Assembly (NCBI GenBank): GCA_026874595.1 | Contig: CM049315.1 | Coordinates: forward strand, 13,977,664 to 14,041,663 | Length of the DNA: 64,000 bases | Source of the DNA: Sipunculus nudus | Lineage: Eukaryota > Annelida > Sipuncula > Golfingiida > Sipunculidae | Reading direction: 5' to 3' | Part shown: piece by piece, positions 45,488 through 56,010 of the stretch | Position numbering within the stretch: the stretch's first letter is position 1 | How the letters are laid out: every line of letters starts with the position of its first letter | The notes under the pieces: model-generated | Seen by the model: the letters and a program-made list of their open reading frames with translations, nothing else | What the model was told of the DNA's origin: nothing | Database searches by the model: none | Position numbers and translations under genes: made by a program

Positions 45488-47571
45488 TATAATTACTAAA
45501 TCATTGGTGCTGTATTCTTTGTAAATGTTCACAGGCCCGAAAATCCAAAGGAGCAATTGAATCTTTATAGTCTTTATAGTAAAAAATGTCTATAGAAACA
45601 GCCGCGACGGTGACTTTACCATTTGTTCATCACGAAAATTAACACTTTGTGTTGTAATGTAAAAAATTCACGAGATACAGATATGTTTAAATTAAGAAAC
45701 TTTCTGTTATGAAATGCCTGTAAATTAACTTGAGTAACTTTCAAATAAACTCGAAATCACATGCCTTAGGAACACACACGAAATACAAACATAATATTCG
45801 ACCAACAGCAACCAATAAATGTTCGAAGTACAACTATAGCTACGTGTCCATTTGTACAGACATGGGTGAGGACCTCTTTCCATTTACAGTTTGTCAGTGC
45901 GGTCTTCACTTCTTTAGAATGGACTCAGTTTCCGTGTACACTTAAATAACTACCGCTACGTGGTTTTGTTGATAAAGAAATATTCTCACCGGACTCAGTA
46001 TTTCTGAATTCTGTAGGCACGTTTTAATCGTGTCCGAATCTGTTCTCGGGCCCATTCAGGTGGATACGTGTTATAAATGTCTATGTGCGATCTCGAGCAG
46101 TCAACGACAGACCCTGAACGAGTTCACTAAATCTGAACCCGCTCTGTATGGCAGCCTAATGCGTGTGTGGCTTGTTTACCTCATACGATGAAGTGGCATA
46201 TTGCTCCAGGACATTTTTAACTGTACTGTCTCGATCTGCATCTGTTATTCATATGTTTTGTATAACACATCTCTGCTTTGTATAGGAAGATTCTCTGGGT
46301 TTCATCACCAGGGCGGGCACATTGAAAACAACTGTAATCAGACCAATGAAAGCGTGGTATCGCCTTGAGCATCCAGCTCCAAATATTAAACCAGCGACAC
46401 CCTCTCTTTAGTCTGCTTCTTGGCACTGTGCCAGCCCTTGTGTTGAGACCCCGAACACTATACAACTGATTACATAAAACGCTATGATCACTCTTTTATA
46501 TTTAAAACATTAACACCACCTACTCTCTAAATATAATTATACCTCTCAAAACGAAGTGAGAAGATATGTTCTACTTTTATCACATTTTTCAAAATATCCA
46601 GCATGCTTTATTTTGTCTTATTAAGAAAAGTATCCTATAGTTTCGACACCCTGCCCTATTTCATGAATTGAAACGGTATTTATAATAGTTTGTCTCTTGG
46701 TAGTAACCAGAAGTATTTCATCTACTTTTTCGCAGTACTTTGGTAAATCATTTTTCTTCCATTGTTCATCTTTTACTATTCACAAATTATTCAGAGTCTA
46801 TTCCGTTAGAACACAACCTAGGGCAGTTTGTGCTTTTGATTTTGTCCATGGCGCTATTATGATATATGAATCGCGCCATATCATACCAACAACATCAATC
46901 AGCTATAAATAAACAAGCCACCTGGTAGTCGTAACTTAGTAACAATACTGGAAGGTTTGACATTCGATGTGTAACCATTTAAAATAGCTACAGGTGCTTT
47001 AACCCATGTCCAGAACAGGTAGGTAAGATTGTAATAGATTGTTGCGGCTTCAAGGGTTTGGCTCAATAACGTAGGACGTGGGGTTGTTATTCAGGTGACG
47101 TTGGGACGATAAATTTACCAGTATTTTTATTTCTCTGTGTCATCGAGCGAAAACATGGCTTTTACTGTTAAAAACCCGTGTTTATGGATTGTCGGTTCAA
47201 CGACGGCTAGTGGACTCTGACCACGTGACAGAAGGTCGGACCGCTCCCCGTTGTTGTAACTAATGCCCATTTTACGTGCGCGGTTTTCACTTTTTGTCAC
47301 AATGGATTTAAGCCAGGCCCGCTGAATCATCACACACGAGTGATTAATTTACACATAATTCAATTAATTCCAGCAAATGTCAGCAACCGGATTTATTTAA
47401 CCGCATTACACGTAAAACATTTTCCAACTAAGACGTCTTAATCCATCGAACGCTGCTGAGAACAGTCCCTGATTTACTTGTAGTATGAACCGCACACACT
47501 CAATTTCTAATTAACCAAAGCAATTAAAATTTCATGAATAGGAAATTGATACTCAGCGCTTCAGCGACATT
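45488..47571. other. Unassigned, some GC-richer patches
   Basis: Patches at about 46000-46470 and 47100-47340 are GC-richer and repeat-free and could be regulatory. GATGGTGC-type or coding signatures are absent; short frames overlap on both strands. Confidence 0.4.
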
Positions 47572-47844
47572 ATGGCGGAACTAATTTCTGATTTGACGAA
47601 TGAAGAGGTGAGGACTCAGTTGCTGCGGGACTGCGGTGTTTCAGTGCTCTGGCAGGGAGTAGCACCTGCATCAGGCCAATCACGGACCAGGCCACAGGAG
47701 GCAGTGATCCAGGCTGTAGTGCAGAGAACAAGGCGTGAAGACAGGCACTCAAAAGACCAGTTCTTGTATTTGCTCAGGAAATGTTACTCTGGGGAAGTTT
47801 TGCGGTGCCAAATACCGCCTAATATTAGCAAAAGAAATTACTAG
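47572..47844 (+). CDS. 90-codon ORF with weak LEM-domain-like start
   Basis: Opens with ATG at 47572 in a fair Kozak context (ACATTATGG). Residues about 5-22 (ISDLTNEEVRTQLLRDCG) resemble the first helix of a LEM domain, a ~40-residue module of inner-nuclear-membrane proteins. The expected following PGP(I/V)T..TR..Y motif is not present in this frame. The rest is Arg/Gln-rich and unrecognised. A 60-codon frame lies on the opposite strand. It could be a host exon (GAGGTGAGG at about 47604 is a donor-like site), a decayed pseudogene or chance. Confidence 0.22.
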   Translation: MAELISDLTNEEVRTQLLRDCGVSVLWQGVAPASGQSRTRPQEAVIQAVVQRTRREDRHSKDQFLYLLRKCYSGEVLRCQIPPNISKRNY

Positions 47845-48832
47845 GTACACGCAAACAAATACTTTCTGAGAGGAAGAGTATGATAAGACATGTGCACATG
47901 TTGTTTACATTCTTGGATTGTTTACATACATCTCAAAGTGTACAGAGACTTTTTGATGCGTCATTTCAAAGCTGTTTCAGCAAATGGAGTTTTTTCTAAT
48001 ATATCAATGAACAGTACTCTCTCTTCGCTCATATTCTCTCACAGAATAAAGTTTATTTGACCTGATCGTTAGAAAGCTTTCAGTAAAAATATGTTATGTG
48101 CAATTTCCAGTTACTAATATGTCATTATGATATTTATGTACAATGTTATTAACATCGTCAATTTATTTACACGCTAATGCGGGAATTAATCTGGTTTAGT
48201 TCAAAGGATTTGGGACTTAAACACATATTTAAGAAACCAGCTTTGGAAACTATGTTAAGTGATGGCTCCTATCTGACTAAAATTATAGGTTTCTGTAGGA
48301 TAGAATTAAAAGGGCATGAAAGGACATGAAAACGATTCCCCGGAACCGCCCCTTTATCGGTATCGCTCATCACACATTAACATACCTCTATATATGTGGA
48401 AATGTTCTTAACAAACCAACAGACACTGGTGTAAACATAACCTCCTTGAGAGAAGTCACTTTAGATTAGACTTTCTTAATATTTAATCTGGATATTTAGC
48501 CTTTGTTAAGATAATAGGTCTTTGAGCTTACGCCGATATTCGATTTTAGCGTTTACTTACACTATGCCCTAACGCTTTCAATATTTGATCGTCGAATCCG
48601 GGCAGATAATAGATATTAATATATCTTGAATCATATTTAGAAATACTGTTATACTCTATAGGACTTATCTATCATACCATTGATCTAGTTTATAGTTAAT
48701 ATTATATAAAATAGATATATATTTATGCTCACAATACATAGCCACAAAATACATCAACACATTGCCACAAAACAAAAAAGAATGGTTTTATATTTTAAAT
48801 ATTCCAGACACACAAAAAATTTATATTGTACA

Positions 48833-48876
<44 letters not shown>

Positions 48877-51429
48877 ACATAGGTAGGAAGTCATTTCTGA
48901 CGTGTGAGATAATGATATCTGACATCTGATATGTTGGACTGGGAATATTTATTATTGAGAGTTTTGGCAGAATCTTTACATCCACTAAATACGCAACAAC
49001 ACCTTAAAGTTTTGATAAAACGCACGGAAACTCAGATTGCACATTAATGAGTGAATCAATCATCTTAACTGTCTACTACCTTGCCCAAAAGCCTGGCATT
49101 GTGAAAAGAAAAGATCATAAACAACACCGCTTTCCTTTATTTTGTGTTCCATAAACTGACACCAGTTCCAGATATTGTGTGAGAATTCATGATGTAGGTT
49201 TTAAATAAAACATGACTTAAGTCGGAATGATTTTGGCCAAGTTCATACGATATCCATATTATACACCTGTGGCAACACAGAGGTTGTTTGCCGCGACGTT
49301 TTTAATCAGAACAAGAAACATAACCGCCGTCTTAATATTGCCTTCACCATGATTGTGCAATATGAACCTGGCTAAAGTTGCTAATGAATTAAAGTTTGGA
49401 AAAGCAACCTCATAATGATAATGCTTTAATCTCTAGTCAGGCGATTGCAAATTCTTTATCAATCAAAGTCTGAAATCGCAGTCGGATTTAGGATTTCTGT
49501 CCATTTAATGCATAAATTATTTTGTCTTTTCTCTTGAGAAGAACATTCATGTGAGCATAAAAGACAAAATGAAAAATCACATGCCGGTGTACCTTTGTTG
49601 TGCCTTTAAAAAAAGATAAATAATGAAGGAAGACGAACAAATGAAAAGATACTGTGACTATATTTTTTTGTACCAAGTATTTTTTTGGTTTATTGGATGA
49701 TATTCGAGGGGTATTCATTTTTGTGTTATAAATAAATACCCGAACCATTAAATGTCTCACAACTGTTTAAAATACAATTGGAGTAAGGAATAACATTAAT
49801 TAATATTCAATTTTGAAAATGTTTTAGATCCCATTACTTGCGAGAAAGTGTGACCCATCAGACTTTTGCTATTTGTTTGTTTCGTTTTGTTTATAAGCTA
49901 TAAGCTAAAATGAATCTCCAGTCGGGAAGTAAATATGTAAAAAATCAGCAAAACGATTATACAGTCTGTATTGAAGTTTACTGATGAATCCATGTCCTAT
50001 AGAGGCTGATTTATATTAAAGATTTTAAAAATTAACACTTCATTTGTCAATAGGCTTTTCGTTTGTTTCTGGTCAACATGGCCATGTTATCTTGTCTAAG
50101 CTTCGATGGCTGCATTATTCTGTGCGAGAATGCCAGGGACCGCACACTTTGACATCACTTAGCAACAGTTTGTGCAGGCGGCATAAAGTATATCTCGCGG
50201 GCCGCATATTTTCCCACAGTCAGTAGATTACCCAAGTGATTTACGATGACGTTTACAAATTAAACAAGTTTGGTATGACAAGTAAGCCATTTGAATAACA
50301 GATTATAAACCAGCCCTTCCCTTGACGATGTAATGGTAATTGGTTAACAATCCAATTCTGGTGAAATTCCCTCATATGTTGGCAGGCGCACAAAGAATGT
50401 CGTCTATATAATGGTATTATGTGCTTATCATCGGTACAGACGTTATGCAACATTAGTTATTATTCAAACGTGAGCACCTGTGGTGCCTGTTACATACTGT
50501 CGCAATCTGATGCTGTTGTAATGCTTGTTTTATATCTATCACCGCGGCTTTGTCCTCCATGAACCTTCATGGTTTTGTGCAACATTGATGCAAACTTACG
50601 GATCGCAGGTCAAATCTGATTTAACAGTAAATCCCATGTGTACAAATATTAATTGAATATACCGTAATTGAATTTTGATTGTTTATTAAGTTTGGCTTAA
50701 TTACCAAAGAGCTCCGTGAGAAAAGACTGATATTAATTGTGAACACTCCTATATCATTTATTTGTACAAGATCGTTTTATAAGATATGCATAACACTGAA
50801 ACAAATGAAAAGGAGGGAATGATATGTAACATCTTGTAGTAGGAACTCCGGCTGTAAAATTTGATACCACTACAATGACTCAAGTTGTACCTCGGTAAAG
50901 GTTGTATCAGAAGTGGGCAAATTTTCTGTCCGAGAGGTCTCCAGGGAGACGGATTACCACAAAACAATATACCAATTACAAAAGTTGTAAAGTACAATTG
51001 ATTATCATCACTTGTTGTGAGGATGACAGAATTTTAAGGTATAATATAAAATAATATTTCATTTATTATTGCATGTCGTCCGTTTCTTAAAATCGTGAAA
51101 TCCCAATTAAGAATTGATACGTCCCTTGTTACATGAGGTAATGCCTTGGACCGCTTAAATTGTCATTACTGGGGAAGAATGTATGCGGGCGAACAAATAG
51201 ACCCTGAAGGCTGCAAGTGACCCACAGACGGTAGTTCCCCAACCCCTGTTATTGCATGATAGTCATGATATGAATTTTCCCTGTATACGTTACGTTTACG
51301 TTTTAGCAATTCCAGGTTTTTCATATTCAACAAATGAAAAATAATAGATAAGACCTGCTGTTCAAACAGTACAGCTAATATGTACGATTCTGTTGAATTT
51401 TACCAACTGGTAATAAGGAACACCTGTTT
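47845..51429. other. Unassigned AT-rich stretch; (AT)n at 48835-48874
   Basis: No gene recognised over about 3.6 kb; only short frames. A 40-bp (AT)n tract lies at 48835-48874. Confidence 0.6.
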
Positions 51430-52070
51430 TGATTTTAATGGAAGTTAAATGCCTTCGCGACTGCATTCAGAGGGTTCCGAAACTTCCCCGTTCAGAAAAC
51501 AGTAAATCGCAATATTTTTCTTTAATGACCCGCGGATATCCGACATGACAAAGCCAACACGAGCCACGCGTGGCTGCCCGGGGAGCAGGCTTATCTTCAT
51601 CAGATGCAATTGCGTCAGGGTATTAGCGGAGCCTTGATTATTCCCTGCTGGTCGACTTATTGGCTGGGCTGTGCAGCTGAGGTGCTGAATGCTAAAGTTA
51701 CAGCGGCTGCTCTTAATCCGAGGAGCTTTTACATCTCAGCTTACAGCCGACCAGAACACCCTGTCAAACCTGACAAATTCGTCTCCAGATGATAAAACTA
51801 GTGAGCAACCACAATGACAAAAACGGATCAAGCGCGCTGGAAAACTTCTGCCAGATACCCGCTGATGGTTCATTCACGCTAATAGATAGTTTCCATCCTC
51901 CAGAATATAAGACGTTCGGTGAAAAACGATACGGTACCATGAATAATGCGAATAGAGAGAGAGAGCATATTACTTACCAGATTATGACAGCCAGGGCCCG
52001 CGCAGGAGAGAAAATCTGTGGGAAACATCATGAAAAAAAAAGATTTATGTCTGAGTTTGATTACAAATAA
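51430..52070. promoter_or_regulatory. Candidate cis-regulatory island
   Basis: A GC-richer, repeat-free block with the perfect 14-bp palindrome AGCCACGCGTGGCT (51562-51575) and GCTTATCTTCATCAG. Plus frames of 62 and 93 codons (51604-51792, 51789-52070) show no domain. Confidence 0.25.
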
Positions 52071-52301
52071 TATAATTATATGTAGTAGTTAATGTCTGTT
52101 TGAGGCTGCATGATTTAAACTGAATTGGAAACCGTTACAGACAAACTGAATTACTTTTAAATTTATTTTTTTTTAGAAAAAAAAAACCAATGGAATGGCA
52201 ATAAAATAACTGACTTTGAGCATCTCTCTGGGAACAGTTCTTTGGATTGTGCCGGGTGGAGATTAATGTTCCTGGCGAGAAATTCATTTTTTTTTTTCTG
52301 G

Positions 52302-52900
52302 TTTTTTTTTAGTATTTATTGAAAATAATGTTCTACAACAAGGAAACAGATTGGTCCCTAGCATCACCATATCATGTTGTAACTGTGTATTTCTTAAAAG
52401 AAAACAAAAGAGAGTCCACTAAAATTTTCTTTACATTCTTCTAAATGACCAACATTCCAAATATTTTAATTGCATTTTCAAGGCCTTTATACAGTTTAAT
52501 TTTTTGAATTTGGATTTCTACAGGATTTTTAGGGGCATGGTCCGTTTCCACAGCTTCTGCAGTCTGATCCTCCCATCTTCAAGTGCTTTCCTTCATCTTT
52601 CGTCTTCCTTCATATCCTTCCGTTCTTAGTTACCGAATACCTGCTTATGGCTGTTCCATACTTAATGCACCATGATTCTATAAGTTGTTTATAAAGTTGT
52701 GAGATATTTTGTGGAATTTTGCAGTAAGTCTCTCTGCTCTTAGTCTACCATAGTCAGCCATCAGAGTGAAATTCAACATCCTTTCAAGTTTTAATTTTTA
52801 TATTTGTGTGGACCCCGAGTTCCAATAGTCTTTAGTGAATATTGAAATCTGTAACATTGAAACAGAAATTCGTATGTCATGTGGATAAAATTAAGTATGT
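52302..52900 (-). pseudogene. Probable processed retrocopy (3' end), identity unknown
   Basis: On the minus strand an AATAAA (complement of 52315-52320) is followed five bases later by a run of nine A (52302-52310) and, after CCAG, by eleven more A (52287-52297). This is the look of a reverse-transcribed polyadenylated 3' end. Upstream, a 45-codon open stretch (52578-52444) ends in a stop at 52443-52441 and reads VEIQIQKIKLYKGLENAIKI. Beyond about 52580 stops are frequent in all minus frames. A LINE 3' end is the main alternative. No flanking target duplication was identified. Confidence 0.35.
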
Positions 52901-53279
52901 ATGTTATTAGAATATATGTTTCATTAAAGAATTATGTTGAATTATACCCAAACAAATAAAAGAATGACTTGCCTCGTTCCTTTTTAAATTAACATACAGT
53001 ACCTACATTTTGCGAGACATGAGGTAATAGTTGGCAATGGAATTACGTATTTATTTCACAAAGGAAACTAAAACCTCAAATGAACTAATGGTCATCCATC
53101 ATTGTAATTATTTTTGATCTCATTAACTCTGTTTGTTCAAACACTCAAAAAACATATTTAATCAGACTAATAACTTCTCTCAGGAGTATAGTGTGCACGC
53201 TTTTAAATATGGATTTTTTATTTAATTTTTAAAAATTGAAGAAATGATCGTGAGAAATATGTGTTATCTTTTCTGATAC
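52901..53279. other. Unassigned AT-rich
   Basis: Nothing recognised. Confidence 0.5.
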
Positions 53280-53700
53280 GTACGGCCGTAATCTTGCTGC
53301 CGGAGCTAATGAGAAAGAGGTAGCACCTGCGTCCAAGTGATTACCACAAGGCATATTTACGGTATCTGTGGATGGTGTCAGGCTATCCGTTTCCTGCAAT
53401 ATGGCGGCGAACTTTAATATAGTGCTTGCGGTAGCATCAAGTTTATAATGAGTGAGCGATGCATCATTCGACAGGCGGGCGAGCTAAAGATAAAGTGATA
53501 ACCGGCTCCCCATGATCGATGGCATGAGATATTGAGCTCAGCCTAAAATGAATCTAGGTGAAAGTGCGAACTGACATTTATTGAAAATGAACGATGAAGA
53601 TGCCAAACAGATGTGTCGGTCAGGCCCTGTCTAAAACTCCTTCCCACACGGAGAGCTCCACAGAGTGCCTCGCAAGCAGGGACGTCGCCAACTTACTTTT
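53280..53700. promoter_or_regulatory. Candidate cis-regulatory island
   Basis: Repeat-free and GC-richer, with GAGCTAATGAG, ATAAAGTGATAACCGG and AATATGGCGGCGAAC words; no frame above 60 codons. About 0.7-1.1 kb upstream of the promoter at 54.3 kb, so it could serve that gene. Confidence 0.28.
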
Positions 53701-54295
53701 CTCCTCAGTTTTTCTACCTGTTTTCACTTATTTGACTCCGTGCCGTTAATGCCCATCTGCTATCAAACAATCTTTAATAACCTGACAAGGTGATAGTCGT
53801 TGTTGAAACTATTCGAAGGTTCCGCGTTAAGATATCATCACGTGATTAAACAAACATAAAAACAGTTATTAGCTACAATGGCAGATGCACAGCGCATTGT
53901 AATATTTTTTTTCTAAAATGTATCTAATGCAACTTTGCAAATACGCAGAATGGAAAATAGGTAAGCAGGTAACATAAAAATAAATTGTAACCAAAGAACT
54001 GCGACTTAGTTATTTTAATTACATATTCAAGTACGGAATATAACCAGATGATTGCTTTTTAAATTAATGTTACTTTAATGTGGAGTATCATGTTTAGATG
54101 TTAGTGTGAGGAATTTGTTTGGAAAATTCAGGTGACTCATTTGATGTTAATTTCAGGACATTTTTAATTCTGTGGGAACCGATTCATGTCTAGACGATTC
54201 CTATAGTAACACTGTTTATTGCAGACATCAAAGGCAACGCACCTGCTTATTTTCTTTTTTCTCATGGTTTGCTCTCTGGATTTTACTGTGAACTG

Positions 54296-54375
54296 ATTGG
54301 TCAGAAGACGGTCAGGACTTGTGACGTCAGCAGGCGTGTATATATAAGCCATGGATTAGAGGAACTCTTTACATT
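54296..54375 (+). promoter_or_regulatory. CCAAT-CRE-TATA-Inr core promoter
   Basis: An inverted CCAAT box (ATTGG, 54296-54300, about -75), a perfect CRE TGACGTCA (54322-54329, about -49 to -42), a TATA box TATATATAAG (54339-54348, about -32) and an initiator TTACATT with A at 54371 (+1). Spacing and order fit a strong regulated RNA polymerase II promoter of the cAMP/CREB-responsive kind. Transcription would run rightward. No DPE was seen at +28. This is the clearest host-gene signal in the window. Confidence 0.68.
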
Positions 54376-54811
54376 CGCCTAGGTCAGCGCGCCAGTTTGG
54401 TGTAGTCTGATCGTTGTCTGCGGTCCAGAGGAGAGTCCATATTTGACAGTGTCTGCTCAGCTGAGAGACGATGTTCCTAAGCGGAAAAGGAGACAACTGC
54501 CGCGAAAGACATTTTTTTTCAGTGTTCTTACAGAGTAGGCTGTGAGCGACAAGTGCTTTCTGGACTTTGCCTTGAAGAGCAAGCGCGTACTTCAGAGAAA
54601 GACAGTGTTGATTGGTAGCGTGAAACGCTGGCGAGAACCTTTGTATGTACACAGTGTGGGCGGATTGAGCCAGGAGCTGACATTCCAGTGTCACGTGTGC
54701 GCATCGGTCATGTGATCGGAAGCCGTTTACACAAGTGAAATTTCGTGTGCAGTGTACTTAGAGGAGTAATCAGGACTAAGGGATTTTGTTTGAAAATTTC
54801 GACTCTTGTGA

Positions 54812-54866
<55 letters not shown>

Positions 54867-55013
54867 GAACACCTCTCAGAAAAATGTCAGTGTATCTGTA
54901 ACATATTTTTATTGTTTTGTTTACTCATATCCTATTCATCTTTTGGGGTTTATGTGCGAGTTTCAGCCGGTTTGGTAAACCGTTTAAAAGAACCTGACGT
55001 CGATTCTTTCGGG
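54371..55013 (+). other. Predicted 5' untranslated first exon
   Basis: Transcript from 54371 has only short upstream frames: ATG at 54471 opens 24 codons, later ATGs open fewer. An (AT)n tract lies at 54817-54855. A donor-like GGG|GTGAGA near 55013 could end the exon. A non-coding first exon or a long non-coding RNA are both possible. The 112-codon frame on the opposite strand (54694-54356) is probably chance. The 3' limit is a guess. Confidence 0.3.
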
Positions 55014-55790
55014 GGTGAGACAGAGATACATTTCAGCTGTACATAGGACTTGAATATTTACTCTTCATAAATATAAGGAAACTTGGTATTCTAATTCAAC
55101 TTCACTCAATACTTAATGACTTTACATTTTTATGATAACCTTAATTAATTTGCCTAATGAATCACTTTTATTAGATACAGACTTTTGTACAACACATGTT
55201 AAACTGACAATTAATTTATACTCCCTCATGGGGCATATGATTAGAATAGCAACACCTTATTCGAATGATAAATGGCATTTAGGATAATATACATGGCCGG
55301 GGATATCCAAACTCCCCGCCATTGGACTTAGTGACAATACCGTCAGGGATGAAATATATTCAATCTGTGTGGCATTCACGTTTCTGCTGTCTCTGGATTA
55401 ATCCAAAAGTCCAGCTGGTGTATAAGGAGAATGGGCTGTCCTAGGAGACACCAAGGAATCAGTGGAATCAGTAGGGTCAGTGGACTACACGAAAAGCATC
55501 AATGATTTAAATTAATGTACCTGGGGTGTAGACTTCACGTGGATCAATCAGTCAATTAACATTCATGCTCTTTTTCAGTAGGACTATTATTATGGTGGTT
55601 AAATTGACTAAATTCATTAGCTTTTTCCAGAACTACTACCAAGTTACCATTTTAGAACACATAAAGTTTAAATTTAATTTTGAACTTATATCAGTAAACA
55701 TAAAAGAACATCAACAAAATAATGATTAAATCGTAGAGAGAATATAAACCATCAATACACCTTCACTAAAATCAACTACAGAACAATGAA
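55014..55790. other. Unassigned; one imperfect hairpin
   Basis: ATGGCCGGGGA (55293-55303) and TCCCCGCCAT (55313-55322) form a bulged inverted repeat. If the 54.3-kb promoter is active this is probably intron. Confidence 0.4.
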
Positions 55791-56010
55791 ACCTTATTTT
55801 GCTTTGGTCAGTCGCGGATTTGCGATTAATGATAATGATTTCAAGTAATAAGACAGAGGCGGTGCTGAATGTCCTCTTGGCAACAACTTTTATTTTTCAG
55901 TCCGTCTTTGAGGCCGCCTTCGTAAGTCTCAGGAAGGAGATCTCCAGGGGCAAAGGGTAGCGCGGATCTCACCTCTGTCTCTTTCATCTCGGGTTTGCTG
56001 CTGACACACA
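55791..56010. promoter_or_regulatory. Candidate cis-regulatory island
   Basis: GC-richer and repeat-free, with GCGATTAATGATAATGA and GAGGCCGCCTTCG words and no open frame. Downstream of the 54.3-kb promoter. Confidence 0.24.

Noticed and set aside
47604-47655. Tiny intron between GAGGTGAGG and CTCTGGCAG inside the 47.6-kb ORF
   Set aside because: It would be about 50 bp, shorter than usual animal introns, and removing it does not yield a clear domain.
54356-54694. 112-codon minus-strand ORF
   Set aside because: It lies opposite the first exon of a strong plus-strand promoter, has no recognisable domain, and nothing upstream of its start looks like a promoter.
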